From contig OZ025781.1 in the NCBI GenBank assembly GCA_964019425.1, forward strand, positions 248,001 to 312,000: a stretch of 64,000 nucleotides of DNA, written 5' to 3'. The notes under the pieces are model-generated. The model saw nothing but the letters and a program-made list of their open reading frames with translations, did not search any database and was not told the DNA's origin. This document shows positions 51,001 through 60,701 of this stretch, piece after piece; positions within the stretch are counted from its first letter, which is position 1; each line of letters begins with the position of its first letter. The translations under genes were made by a program, and so were the position numbers. Source of the stretch: Flectonema sp. DT1601. Its lineage: Eukaryota > Euglenozoa > Diplonemea > Diplonemida > Diplonemidae.

Positions 51001-51703
51001 GAACACATTCAATCCCTGCCTTCAGTAGTAGTATTGCGTACGCTACTGCAGCATAGTTGTAGTCATCTATTTTTGTTATGAGGTCAGTTAGTCCTGGAGG
51101 TGGCCATGGACCAAACTGAGATATAAGATCAGAGAACCAATTAGGAACATTAGTGTCTTCAATTGAATTCCTCAGGTCTTTATCAATCCCAAGAAGGTCT
51201 ATTTCATTATAAAATAAACAAAACTCTGTTGCAGTTTTAAGAAGAAGTGGAGGACAAGTAGATGATGATGACTTAACTGGTACGATGAGTGGTGTCATTT
51301 CAGTCCAGCCTTCAGAGAGTCGCATCCAACCATTTTGAATTTCAGAAGCTGAGATAACCTGACCTGGTGATAAAACAGTTGATAATGGTGGAGAGCTGTG
51401 ATCCGGTTTGATTCTTATCGCCCTGCATTCCGTACCATCAAGTTGGAACCTACCAAGAGATACTGCTGCATTAGATTTCTTTCTTGACCCTCCATTACCT
51501 GACATACTTTTCAATATATTAAAAACTCTCTTTCCCCCAGTCGGATTCTGTGATGGCGTAATACTAGGAGATATACTCCTCACACTTCCATCACCGCATT
51601 CACCCGCATCGGTCTCCCGGTCGTCATCGCTTGCCGCTTCTTCAGGACATACGGGTATCTCGTGTTTATGTTTTTGAACTTTTTTTCGCAGGCGCGAGAG
51701 CAT
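48047..51703 (-). CDS. 1218-aa multi-module scaffold-like protein (SH3-like, PDZ-like, Tudor/KOW-like, coiled coil)
   Basis: After a basic/acidic N-terminus, residues about 95-150 (PGQVISASEIQNGWMRLSEG) resemble an SH3b-type module. A helical unit follows (WFSDLISQFGPWPPPGLTDL and YAAVAYAILLLKAGIECVPC). A similar helical unit appears near residue 390. Residues about 436-510 (VVGIKLNDKHIITGIINKSD and YVGKRITNI) resemble a PDZ domain. Residues about 615-875 hold several Tudor/KOW-like barrels (VGQQILYSP, WVQGEIVS, IGTVIFVN, TGEIDGVN, VGQHVIFST, PGDTVSYN, DGGVVLQF). A short coiled coil follows at about 880-925, then an uncharacterised C-terminus. It looks like an adaptor that reads peptides or methylated ligands, but no specific function is supported. 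It is a single exon. Confidence 0.88.
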   Translation of the reverse strand: MLSRLRKKVQKHKHEIPVCPEEAASDDDRETDAGECGDGSVRSISPSITPSQNPTGGKRVFNILKSMSGNGGSRKKSNAAVSLGRFQLDGTECRAIRIKPDHSSPPLSTVLSPGQVISASEIQNGWMRLSEGWTEMTPLIVPVKSSSSTCPPLLLKTATEFCLFYNEIDLLGIDKDLRNSIEDTNVPNWFSDLISQFGPWPPPGLTDLITKIDDYNYAAVAYAILLLKAGIECVPCSDESKLISAGLPPNIVKLLLPTDQVSDTLALDDILALPAATKTMDNSCNDVFSLPPASDQNTSNGHVSGNTISCSPDIRLTAASQKLNQTTPLQVLTPPYTDTRDSTFSDISPQSITSDSAAYKTDVLAMISARSDLKQYLSKEMSGYCCDLVDLGYTRERLEAEGILGNDPKIIEIISSHEQAASPLWNALSDPPSLRKMYIIKTQKSPQHSVVGIKLNDKHIITGIINKSDADYSGITLEYVGKRITNIIETDYICVLTIDNTPVQQLEHTKQIEDSGKSIAHRLFKNRSSSSRPKEIVTRGLSDSPALLLDQGSSTSYCTPQQAIIHIEGHRSRSNSMAQSVASESQESCFSYGGFSPKQYAVGQQILYSPSQALTPVSNRSPVHHHTDPCWVQGEIVSCENTECYSVRVLATEEVLKDVPSSWIKTTSHNDVIAIGTVIFVNIAEYRDFVTGEIDGVNNSGVYIIKVLGSDSATRQLTAENIRRKRSDSNLSDISLVRQATFSPKTSTSAPFPSSGSLRRVESEQQAPIFTVGQHVIFSTTSNGLLAGAIAAVHQNTYDIVPKKNPKKVLYQHWRAHNIKAALNPGDTVSYNTSSGWTDGGVVLQFSGSSGLPLYTIKSASGKTSKKWKHSNLRKVEKKTWSREQHTELQEIEEQLKSGIQLSDEMASRKEELERSYNMFIEQGLISMRKNDATGTPKSKQSTKTKKTTQLLDRLSPWNNRKYEPREVSLNTGLTQSRGMTQTLRTTLSKKPANLTTERGGRTVQEVSFLGKTQWWLLHNETVVDQHPDEVTCPLTSQKLRENRFQCRLTQHRTDDDCDDGASSVSSWASACNLTREELVKKADSVLITAAMSTESINEISTHPHLRNLYGSCKQRIVDCGGESTILESFPVTRKLFALSRVTPPDPESFAAYSPSLSFIKDKPPLPLYSFNNLLMKSSEDHLRFASLLRKAETPRTSTELENQIHNRNVRDAKSLSF

Positions 51704-54700
51704 TTATGAGATCCTGTAAAAGTTAGATTATGTAAGGAGAGGATTCTTCATGTGAGCATCTTGATTTTTTAGATATTGGTGATTGTGCTGGAAAGAGAAC
51801 GAGCAATACCGTACTCTCGAATTAGAAACAATTTCTAACGTCGAACACCAGAAGATTAAGCAGCCGCACCACGCCGTTAACGGGGGGTAGCGACCTTTTA
51901 AAAACATAACAAAGGGAGAGAAGATTTTTTTGCTTTTCTATACAAAAGCTGGCGCAAGAAAACATTTTCGCACGTGTGGCTGTTTAGCCTGGCAACCAAC
52001 AGAATTAGGCTAACAGAACGTGTAAGAGCACGCGAGCCAATAGCAGTTGGTGCAAATAATAATATACAGTGACTGCCAAGATCAGGAATGGCTGTCAAAC
52101 ATATCGAAACAGAGGATTTATCTAGAAGCTGTAAACAGAACGGACAGATCGATATTTATGTGGCCAATGTTTTCCACTTCTATCATTAAGTTTAATGTAA
52201 AAAAAAAAAAAAATACTACTATTGGGGGGGCTGCTTGCGCACTACATGGTTAACGCCAACAAAAAAAAAAAAAAAAAAAAAAAAAACGGAGTATATTTCC
52301 TACACAGTAGTTCGTTGTTTACTTTTATTTTATTTTTTTTAAATTCGTTCTTAGGGAATGATAGTTTGACAATACAAAAACAGCAATACAAGTACTTTGA
52401 ATAAAAGCAAAAGTTGAACTGAGAGAGAGGTGGCAGAACAGTAGCTGAAACGGCTGACAAACATTCCCATAAATATCGCAATTGTGTTATTTTTATTAAA
52501 CTTTTTTTTTTTTTTCTTTGAAGGAACTGACTAATACAAGAAAAACAGCATTGCTTGTTTGTATTGATTTTTAAAAAAAAAAAAAAAAAAAACTGTCTCG
52601 TTAGTGAAAAACACTACCGAGATTCCACCTTACCTCGCAAAAGATTGGCAGTAGATTACTTTAATAAAAAGAATATAGTCTGAGATAACCAGTATTTCTC
52701 TTATTTATTTACAAACGCATGGGAAGTCAAAAATTCAGGCAGGTAAACAGGGGGAAAAAACAATTCTTCAAACTACAGGTTACAAAAAAAAAAAAAAAAA
52801 AACTTTTAACTATACTTAGGAAAACCCTGTTTTTACGACCAGGTGACACATCTGACCGTCTAATGTGCTGAACCTTTTGGTAGTGTAAAAGAAAAACTAA
52901 ATTAAGTGTTGAGAGCCAAAAGAAACGAGTACTTCACAACTATTACGTTTGTTGGTTCTACAACACCTACTAGTTTCAAAAAAAAAAATTAAAAAAAAAA
53001 AATAACTTAGAAATTTAATAATTTTGTTTTTTTATTTTGTTGTTTGTTCACGAAACTGAATGAGAACGAAGTGCGAGGAGGAGGGAGAAGGGAAAGAAAA
53101 ATTAAAGCCACAAAATGAAATCTTTCAAATATAGACTTTGAGATTACCACATCACAGCAGTTAGTATTAATGATTATCAGTCAAAAGAAGGGGAGAGGGC
53201 GGAAAAATTCAATCGAATGCAAAAGTTCGTAGGACAAGCTACATTATGCGGAGAGATATCACAAATAAAAAAAAAAAATAAAAAAGAAGCACAGACCCAA
53301 TTGGACCCAATTGGACCTAATCACGGAAGAGTTCGTTTTAACTGAAAAAATCTCCACGTTACACAAAAACAATTTGTTCGTGTAGGACAACATGGAATAT
53401 CAGAATCAAGTAATTGAAAACTGTCAAATAAAAAACTTCACCGTGAAAAAGGGTCTCTGGACATGTTACCACTATTTAATTTAAAAAAATATATATTTTA
53501 AAAAAAAAAAAAAATTCAAGTTTCTGTTCCCCTAAATCAAGTTACTGACTGATATCAGGGAAGAAAGAAGAGAAAAAAAAATAGTCCTGCCAACCTAATA
53601 GCACATAGAATTGTTAATGAAACCAGCGCAGCAACACATATTAAGACTAAAAAAAAAATAATTTTAAAAAGGGAAAGGAACCATAACGCACAAAGAGGAC
53701 GAAGAGGGAAAGGGCGCGCCCTTTTTCAAGGCGAGAGAGGTACCGACATAGCAGAACGTAAAAAAATAGTTTCACAAATAATCAATAACTACGAAAAAAA
53801 AACCGCCACATGGTTTATTGCTTGAACGAAGAGTTTTTTTTTTTTTTTTTTCTTCTCTTCTCGGAATCGAAAAAATTAAACGAAAAAAAAAAAAAAACGA
53901 CAACAACCTAATACAAAAATGAAGGACTATGAAAAGCCCACTGGTAGGGATTATATGAGATTCCACTAACAAAAAAAAAACCAAAAAAATTACACGTGTT
54001 GTAAACATTATTAAAAGAAGTTTCGGGGAGAGGAGAAAAACGGCTAAAAAGATGGGTGAAATCCGCGAAAAGATAAATAACAATTTTTATAATAAGCAGC
54101 AGGGTAGCATTTTAAAAAAAAAAAAGAATTTTTGGGGGGAGAGAAATCTATTCGCCTGAATCCCACGTAGGAGTACGATCATCGACGCGAACACAACATC
54201 AGTCAAAGCAATATAACATCTGATCACTATTTCTAGTGGGTAGCCTTGAGGACAAACAACTTGAGAATGGAGAATAAGCAAAGAGACAATCGTCACTTTA
54301 CAAAGGGAGAGTAATCTCTGACTTCATTGCATATCAAAGGTCATCAGTACGGTAATTATTAAAGTTTAGAATTCGAGTTACAAGAAAACACAAAAAGTGT
54401 AGATTATAAAAAAAACCCTTCTCAACTAAACAATTTTTTTTTTTTTTTTTTTTCGCATATAAGAGAGAAATACAAAAAAAAAAAAAAAAAGTAAACTCCA
54501 CTATTTCTAGTGGAACCGATTAGGACAGGAGACGAAGAGAGAGAAACAAAAAAAAAATTCTATTATTTTCTTAGTTAAAAGATGCATCAGTAAAAAACAA
54601 AACCAACGAGGAGGTTCAAACATTGATATCAACCCCTCAGATACCATTATAAAGATAGTACCTTAGGGTTTAGGGATTATGATCAATGCTGTACAATGCA

Positions 54701-55415
54701 CTACTATTAGGTTAATCATCTCTCGTATTGCAGGTCGTACCTATTCTATCAAATGATTGATTACCAACAGAATGTAATCAGCGACAGGAGACGTGTTTTT
54801 TTTTTTCTTATTTTGGGTTATTAGAAGAAGCAGAGAACGGAGGAAGAGGAGGAGGGGGAAAAAAAAAAATGCTAAAACCTGATTTTTTTATTTAACTGAG
54901 TTCACACGACAGTCTTTCCGTCACAAAAAATGCTGAAATAAAAGATCGCATTACGTCTCAAAAAAAAAATACTAACGAAAGACGACAGAGAGACAAAAAA
55001 AAAAAAAATAACGCTCATAAATTCGTAATCTCTACTGAGCTTTGAAGGCAATTTTTCACTTCGAAGTTCTTCACAAGAACAGTAGGGAAAGAAAGGTTGG
55101 GGGAGAATTAATACGATACAAAAAAAGGGGGGTTAACAGTTTGAGCGTACTAATAGTGATGTACAGTATCAACTACTAATATTAACATTAGTAATTTTAT
55201 GAATACGATTTACTATTAAAAAAAAAAAAAAAAAGGGAATAAATAATAGAAGGGACAGGGGGATGTGAAAAAAAAAAACTTAACACAAGGGGACTATCCA
55301 TTTTTTTTTTTTTTTTTTTTTGAAGGGGTATCAAATATGACTCCACTGCTGTGATTGCACTACTGGATTGGTCGATCGAAGCAGCAACTATACTAACTAT
55401 ACATCGAATACGTTC
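51704..55415. other. 3.7-kb spacer, no gene seen
   Basis: A/T-rich sequence with many homopolymer runs. A 15-base sequence CACTATTTCTAGTGG occurs twice (54225-54239 and 54499-54513), each containing the inverted repeat CACTA/TAGTG. A short direct repeat of ACCCAATTGG occurs near 53296-53315. One isolated TTAGGGTTTAGGG is at about 54663. Short open frames are low-complexity; I find no convincing exon. Confidence 0.55.
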
Positions 55416-55874
55416 CTAAAACGCGTACATACTTTGAGAAGATACCCCACCATTCACATCACTATAATATTGATTGTAGGAATTGAAGTGAGAATTGAGG
55501 TTGTAACTGTTATTAATTAAACAACAAGATGTTACACAACCCCACTGATTTCCATAGTCAGTCTCAACAATAATACTTGATCCAAGTGGAAGCTGCTGTG
55601 GAAAAGTCAAGTTATAAACTTCATTACCGGCTAGTAAAACTGTTAAAGCGTATTCTTCTCTTGGAGTGGTGGTACCTCCGCTTCCCATTCCACTGAGTGT
55701 CTCACTCATGGGAACCGATTCGTCTACATTGACTGACTCAGTGGTGGTCACACTCGGGCTTGGAGGTGGAGTCATAGGTTCATCGTCAGCCCAGCAGAGA
55801 TCAACGACAATCGTTTCTGATCCTAAAGGGTGATGGCAATCATTAGTTTTTGAGGAAACCATATCCAAGGACAT
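55416..55874 (-). CDS. Small protein with truncated PSP1-like segment
   Basis: The start is taken at MSLDMVSSKTND (codon ending at 55874); the frame extends further upstream only through a poly(Lys) stretch read from an A-run, which is more likely leader. The protein is about 152 aa. A Ser/Thr/Pro-rich acidic region precedes EEYALTVLLAGNEVYNLTFP and LPLGSSIIVETDYGNQWGCV, which resembles the first part of a PSP1 C-terminal domain (usually GDYVIVEADRGEDLG followed by about 80 more residues). Here the domain stops early and is replaced by an Asn/Tyr/Ser-rich end. Either a downstream exon was missed or the domain is truncated. PSP1 proteins are linked to RNA and translation control in other organisms. 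Confidence 0.65.
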   Translation of the reverse strand: MSLDMVSSKTNDCHHPLGSETIVVDLCWADDEPMTPPPSPSVTTTESVNVDESVPMSETLSGMGSGGTTTPREEYALTVLLAGNEVYNLTFPQQLPLGSSIIVETDYGNQWGCVTSCCLINNSYNLNSHFNSYNQYYSDVNGGVSSQSMYAF

Positions 55875-55928
55875 TTTTTTTTTTTTTTTAAAAAAAAGGA
55901 GATAAAAATTTTCCTGAGAGAAAGACAA

Positions 55929-58900
55929 ATATTAAAATTTGACGGAATCCCAATTCCAACACATGAAAAATTCATATTATACTGTGAGAAACTAAGTAAG
56001 GTGACTTGTTAAAAAAAGTTTTATATTTTTAAATTCCGCTTTTTTTTTTCCAAAAATTATTCGTCTTCTTCTTCTTCTTTTTTTTTTTTTTTCTTTTTTT
56101 TTTTTTGTTTCCCTCCTCACCTTCCTATTTAAAAGCTTGCTCCGCCTTGGACAGCATATGACTCAACTCCCTTCAGGCGGCGGAAGGCAAAAAAAAAAAT
56201 AAAAAAATATGTTTTTAAAAAAAAAAAATGGTAAGTATCATTTTATTTAACAAGGGTTGGGATGGGAACGAGTTGGGATGAGGGGAGGGAGAATGCGAAC
56301 AGGTACTCGTGAGGACATGTGATGCCTTCCCCTCTTTTTATTGTAAATGCTGATTTTTTTTCTTTTTTTTTTTTTGCTGTTTGAGAAAAACGGGAAAGTG
56401 CGATAAAAAAAAAGGGAGAAAACAAATAAATGGGGAGAAGAAAAAAATAATAATAATAATGATAATAATAATAATAATGTAGAGCGGGGGATAAATAAAA
56501 ATTTCTCCTTGTTTAAATTTTTTCTTCTTTTTTTTTTTCTTCGTTATGAGCTCTGCAGCAACAAGAGTTCATCTGCGTTGTTGCTGTTTTTTTTTTTCTC
56601 TCTTCTTCTTTTTTCTATTTTTTTTCCCTTAGTCCTACTAAGATGACTGCGGGTTGTGTAACGAGATCGAAGTAAAGACTTCACGTAGGGAAGTGAATAA
56701 CCCAATTACAGGCGATGATATAATCATTCCCTTGTTCATGAGGCATGGTACTGCCTTTTTTTTTCTGCTTCTAAAAAAAAAGTTCCAGAATCCCAGAAGG
56801 ACGGGGAAGACCAACACTGCCAAGTATTATTTTCTTTGTTTGGTTTCGTTCTTCTTTCTTACTTTATTGATTGCCTTGAAGAAAAGACGATAATTAAAAA
56901 AAATAAAAGGGAGTGGAGGAAAAAAAAAAAAAAGAAGAAAAAAATCAACAGGAATGACAACAAGCTACCATAAGATTTCTTTTTTTTTTTTTTTTTTTTT
57001 TTCCAGCAGTCACTAAGTTGAGGGAAAAAATAATAACGGCTCGAAACATATCTCTTTGCGAACCAAAAAAAACTTGAATAAAGGCAAGAACAGGAATAAC
57101 AAAGATACTCCAAATTCACTGTACTACCTAACGCCAAGTACTAAAATATGTAATACAAAGTGATAAATCGAAAGCAGGTAATAATCTGCTATGCTTTTTT
57201 CTAGGCAAGAGTAAAAATACAAAGACTTGCTTTTTTTTTTTTTTTTTTTTTCAATTTTTTTTTTAAAAAAATACTAAGTGTGCGTTACACAGCGGGATAC
57301 GACCAGGGACGCGAGTAATTGTACGCAGTGCTAAAAAAACTTTCATTGAGTTTTTTCTTTTTTTTTTTTCTTATAAATTCACTGAAAAGGATGAGAGGTA
57401 AAAGCAGCTGGTCTCACATACGTTTTCCGAAAAACACCCCCCTTCGAGGAAACTATATGCGATGAGTGAAAATTCATTCAGCAAAATAGATAGTCTACGA
57501 GTATAATGATGTGGTCACGGAAATTGTTGCATAACAAAACCAATTGCTCTGTCCCATCCCTTTTTTTTTTTTTTCTTTCTTTTTTTTCTCTTTCTTCTTT
57601 TCAACAACCTAACTGTTTGAGTAAAAAAAGTATGTCAGCAGCAACACCATAATCTTGTGTGTTTTTTTGTTTTTGTTTTTTTTTTTTCCTCAAGATACGG
57701 TCTGACGCTAACGTACCATTTAAGTGTACACAGGAAATTGAGAACGGGAAAAAAAAAGGCGTAATAGGGCAGGTACGACACAGAAATAAATATGTGGGGA
57801 GAGGAAAGGAATTTTTACGGCTACCAACTATTTTTTTTCCAAAAAAAATTTGTTGTGCTATCTTCAGTTCCTATGGTCACGCGATGCTGTAAAATAATTT
57901 TAGAAGAGGAAAATGCCTTCTTTCCTTTACTTCCGAAAATCAGCCGCCCTTCTTGCATCGCAACAGGCTGCGAAGATACAAAAAAAAAGGTCAACAAGGA
58001 CGAATGTACATTCTTTCTTTTCTTTTTTTTTTTTTTTTTCTTAAAAATTTCTTTTTTATATGTGAAATCTGAGGGGACAAATAATTACTCAAGGAAGGAA
58101 CAATAAAAATTTTGGTTTTATTTTTAATTTTTTTTTTTTTTTTTTTTCTGACAAAACGCAGAGGAAAAAAAAAAAAAAAAAACGGGGGAAAGAAAAAAAA
58201 AAGCTATCCCATTGTTACAAACTAACACCACCTCTAGTTCAGCTGACAAGAAATCTTATTTTCTGACTAAATTAAGTCTGTTTGATGGCATTGATGGCAT
58301 TTTGTACGTACTCCTTCAATAGATGGGTTTCTTAAAAAAAGATGAAGGTAAAAGGGAGAGGGGAAAAAAAAAAAAGTAAATGAAATGAAATGAAATTCTG
58401 GAGGTAGGTAAGCAAACAATTTTAATAAAATACACGGCGAGAAATATAGGGATCCGCAAGATGACCGCACAAGTCGTGGCAGAAGCCACGACACAGAAGA
58501 TGGTGTGCTGTTGTTTGTTGTTGCTGTTGTTGTTTTTTTTCTCTTTCAGAACACCTCAGGGGAGTGCGGAAAACGTAAAGCACAAACTCAGGTCATCAAT
58601 ATTTTTTTTTCTTTTTTTTCTTTTTTTTACAATGTACTTTTTTTTCTCCCATTTTCACTTCAAACGATATAAAAAAAAGAAAAATAATTAAATAAAAAAA
58701 ATTGCTTGCATTCCTATACTCGACAAAAAAAAAAAAAAAAAAAAAAAAAGGCAGGTCACCTAATCGTCTAATGCCGTGCAAAATAATTATTTTGCTTATT
58801 GCAAGAGTGGGCTTGTTCTGTGTAAATATTTGCCAACTGCTTTTTTTTTTTTTTTTTTTTTCCCCCTCCCCCGCCCGAGTGAAGGGAAGGGGAAAAAAAA

Positions 58901-59204
58901 AAAAAAGCAACAAAAACAAGTCCAATAGTAAAGCATGGCCTCGACATTTGCGGGGCAGTTTTTGCAGTAGAAGGGAATGTGTACACCCTTCTATCTGTGT
59001 AAGTAGTTGCAAGATACCAGTCGTTTATCTCTTTAGAAATTAAACGGGGTATTTTGCGATATAAACATGATCAAGTTTTTCCATGATAAAATATTATCAA
59101 GAAATACCTTGAAAGGTGAAAAAAATGATTGTAAGAGGATAGCAGTGATGAAAAGCTCTGAGTTTGTTTGTTTTGGTTATTTTATTTTATTTTATTTTTT
59201 TTTC
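55929..59204. other. 3.3-kb spacer with extreme homopolymer content and one strong hairpin
   Basis: Runs of T and A of 12-25 bases are dense. A perfect 8-bp hairpin GTCGTGGC-AGAA-GCCACGAC lies at 58473-58492. Near 58840-58905 a T-run followed by C-rich sequence faces a G-rich sequence followed by an A-run, forming a loose inverted repeat. A TAA/ATA triplet repeat is near 56447-56479. No gene is called. Confidence 0.6.
58473..58492. other. Perfect 8-bp hairpin with AGAA loop
   Basis: GTCGTGGC pairs fully with GCCACGAC around a 4-base AGAA loop. It is GC-rich in a very A/T-rich spacer. It is not followed by a clean T-run on either side within a few bases. It could be part of a structured RNA; no class is recognised. 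Confidence 0.5.
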
Positions 59205-60701
59205 TTATTGAGAAGGGAAAAATCCATCAGGCATCGAAACGTTAAACGGAAAACGAACAACTAATTCAGCGATGGCAGGACTGTTAGCGAGGGACATCAT
59301 TGGAGAGGTCGACAACGCAGCAAACTTCGGATTTGACACATGTGTTGGAAACTGCGCAGCCAAATCCACTATATCAGGAGAAGGCAACTGAGGTGACGCT
59401 GGATTCAAATGAGCCCTCGGAAGAGTTAGCGACTGAGTCCTAGAGAACTCTAAGAAAGATGAATCAGGTAACGTTAACATTGGTGATTCTGGTGTCATTC
59501 CCGCACTACTCGTACTTGTACTGTACGCACTCGGTGACGTATTAAGCAATTGCTGTGATAAGTCAACAGTTGCTAAGGTAGAAGGATCCTGAAGCATTTT
59601 AGCTTGCTGACCATTAACCCTTCTCCAAAGAGGTCTGTGTGCAATCATTGTACTGAGTGGTGTTAATGCTGTCGCTGGGTTATAACAAGTCAACGCTGAT
59701 AAAAATGACTGCAGGTGAGCTTTTATCATTCTGATGCAAGTACATCCTTTTGCCATGTTTACAGATGAGTTACCAGGAGCTAATACTGATAACTGATCAT
59801 CAGGGTGTCTCTTGCTTAGAGTTAATCCTCTCGGATCAATTGAACTTTCTTTTAAATTAATTTCTTTTCCAAATTCTCTCAAGAAAGTTACCAAAGCAGT
59901 AGCAGGATCATCACCACTACGTCTACAGGTAAACATAGTTAAACCTAACAAGGCATCTATAGGTAGAGAACCGGGTTGTTCACCAACGAGAGTTGCACAA
60001 GCGTGATACAAAACATGTCTGAGAAGTATAGCGAGTGTTCGAGCTAATGGAACTTCATTAAGGGCTTCAGTTAGAATCTGTCGGCGACTTCTTTCTGGAT
60101 CATGTCCCTCAAAGAGTCTTGCTTTTAAAACAATTCCATTTGATGAAACAATTTGAAATGTCCCAACTTTATTATCCAACGATGAAGACATAGCATGACC
60201 TTGAATTGACAGTGATTCAATCGATTGTAAGTTTAATTTCCTGCAATTTGATATCACCAACTGCAGTGGCGCAGCAGGCTCTGATGTCCCTGTAGCATAA
60301 CATCCTCCGACTGCAAGGTTGCTAGTTGGCCAGATCTTAATAGCTGCTGAAGCAACAGAAAGGATCAATGCATCGCGTTGTTCGCGTTCTTGTTGATCAA
60401 GACTGACTAGTTGAGTGAAGGAAATGATCTCAGAAGATAAATTTGTTGGATAAGGAGCACCTTGTGGATACCACGGAGTTTTTCTTGATGCATCAGTCTG
60501 ACCCTGACCTTGAGGATACTGTGGACCCATAGTAGCCATTAATTGTGCTTCCATCATAGAAGCTTGTCCTGTTGCCATCTGCAGAGCAATCAGCTGAGCC
60601 TTTAACACTTCAATCTCTTGAGTAGGATTAGCCACCACTTTACCTCCAATCACAACTGGTCTCTGTGATGGAGGAGCGGAGAATACTCTTCTACGAACCA
60701 T
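59205..60701 (-). CDS. TRF4/PAPD5-like nucleotidyltransferase-fold protein lacking catalytic aspartates (pseudoenzyme)
   Basis: This is a 498-aa protein. Residues about 89-125 (SSEIISFTQLVSLDQQEREQ and KIWP) match the helix before the nucleotidyltransferase core of TRF4-type poly(A) polymerases. The active-site loop VGGCYATGTSEPAAPLQLVI (131-150) aligns without gaps to the family pattern GSFATGLYLPTSDIDLVV, with both Asp of the DxD replaced by Pro and Gln. The central domain follows: PLARTLAILLRHVLYHACAT (218-237), the LPIDALLGLTMFTC helix, FLREFGKEINL (273-283), and LSVLAPGNSSVNMAKGCTCI (304-322), equivalent to the DPLNP...NV...S motif. It is therefore probably catalytically inactive and could act as a structural subunit or RNA-binding partner. 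The C-terminus is Ser/Pro-rich. It is a single exon with an A-run directly before ATG. Confidence 0.8.
   Translation of the reverse strand: MVRRRVFSAPPSQRPVVIGGKVVANPTQEIEVLKAQLIALQMATGQASMMEAQLMATMGPQYPQGQGQTDASRKTPWYPQGAPYPTNLSSEIISFTQLVSLDQQEREQRDALILSVASAAIKIWPTSNLAVGGCYATGTSEPAAPLQLVISNCRKLNLQSIESLSIQGHAMSSSLDNKVGTFQIVSSNGIVLKARLFEGHDPERSRRQILTEALNEVPLARTLAILLRHVLYHACATLVGEQPGSLPIDALLGLTMFTCRRSGDDPATALVTFLREFGKEINLKESSIDPRGLTLSKRHPDDQLSVLAPGNSSVNMAKGCTCIRMIKAHLQSFLSALTCYNPATALTPLSTMIAHRPLWRRVNGQQAKMLQDPSTLATVDLSQQLLNTSPSAYSTSTSSAGMTPESPMLTLPDSSFLEFSRTQSLTLPRAHLNPASPQLPSPDIVDLAAQFPTHVSNPKFAALSTSPMMSLANSPAIAELVVRFPFNVSMPDGFFPSQ

Noticed and set aside
54655-54680. TTAGGGTTTAGGG as an interstitial telomere repeat
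   Set aside because: Only two imperfect units are present, within chance expectation in this composition.
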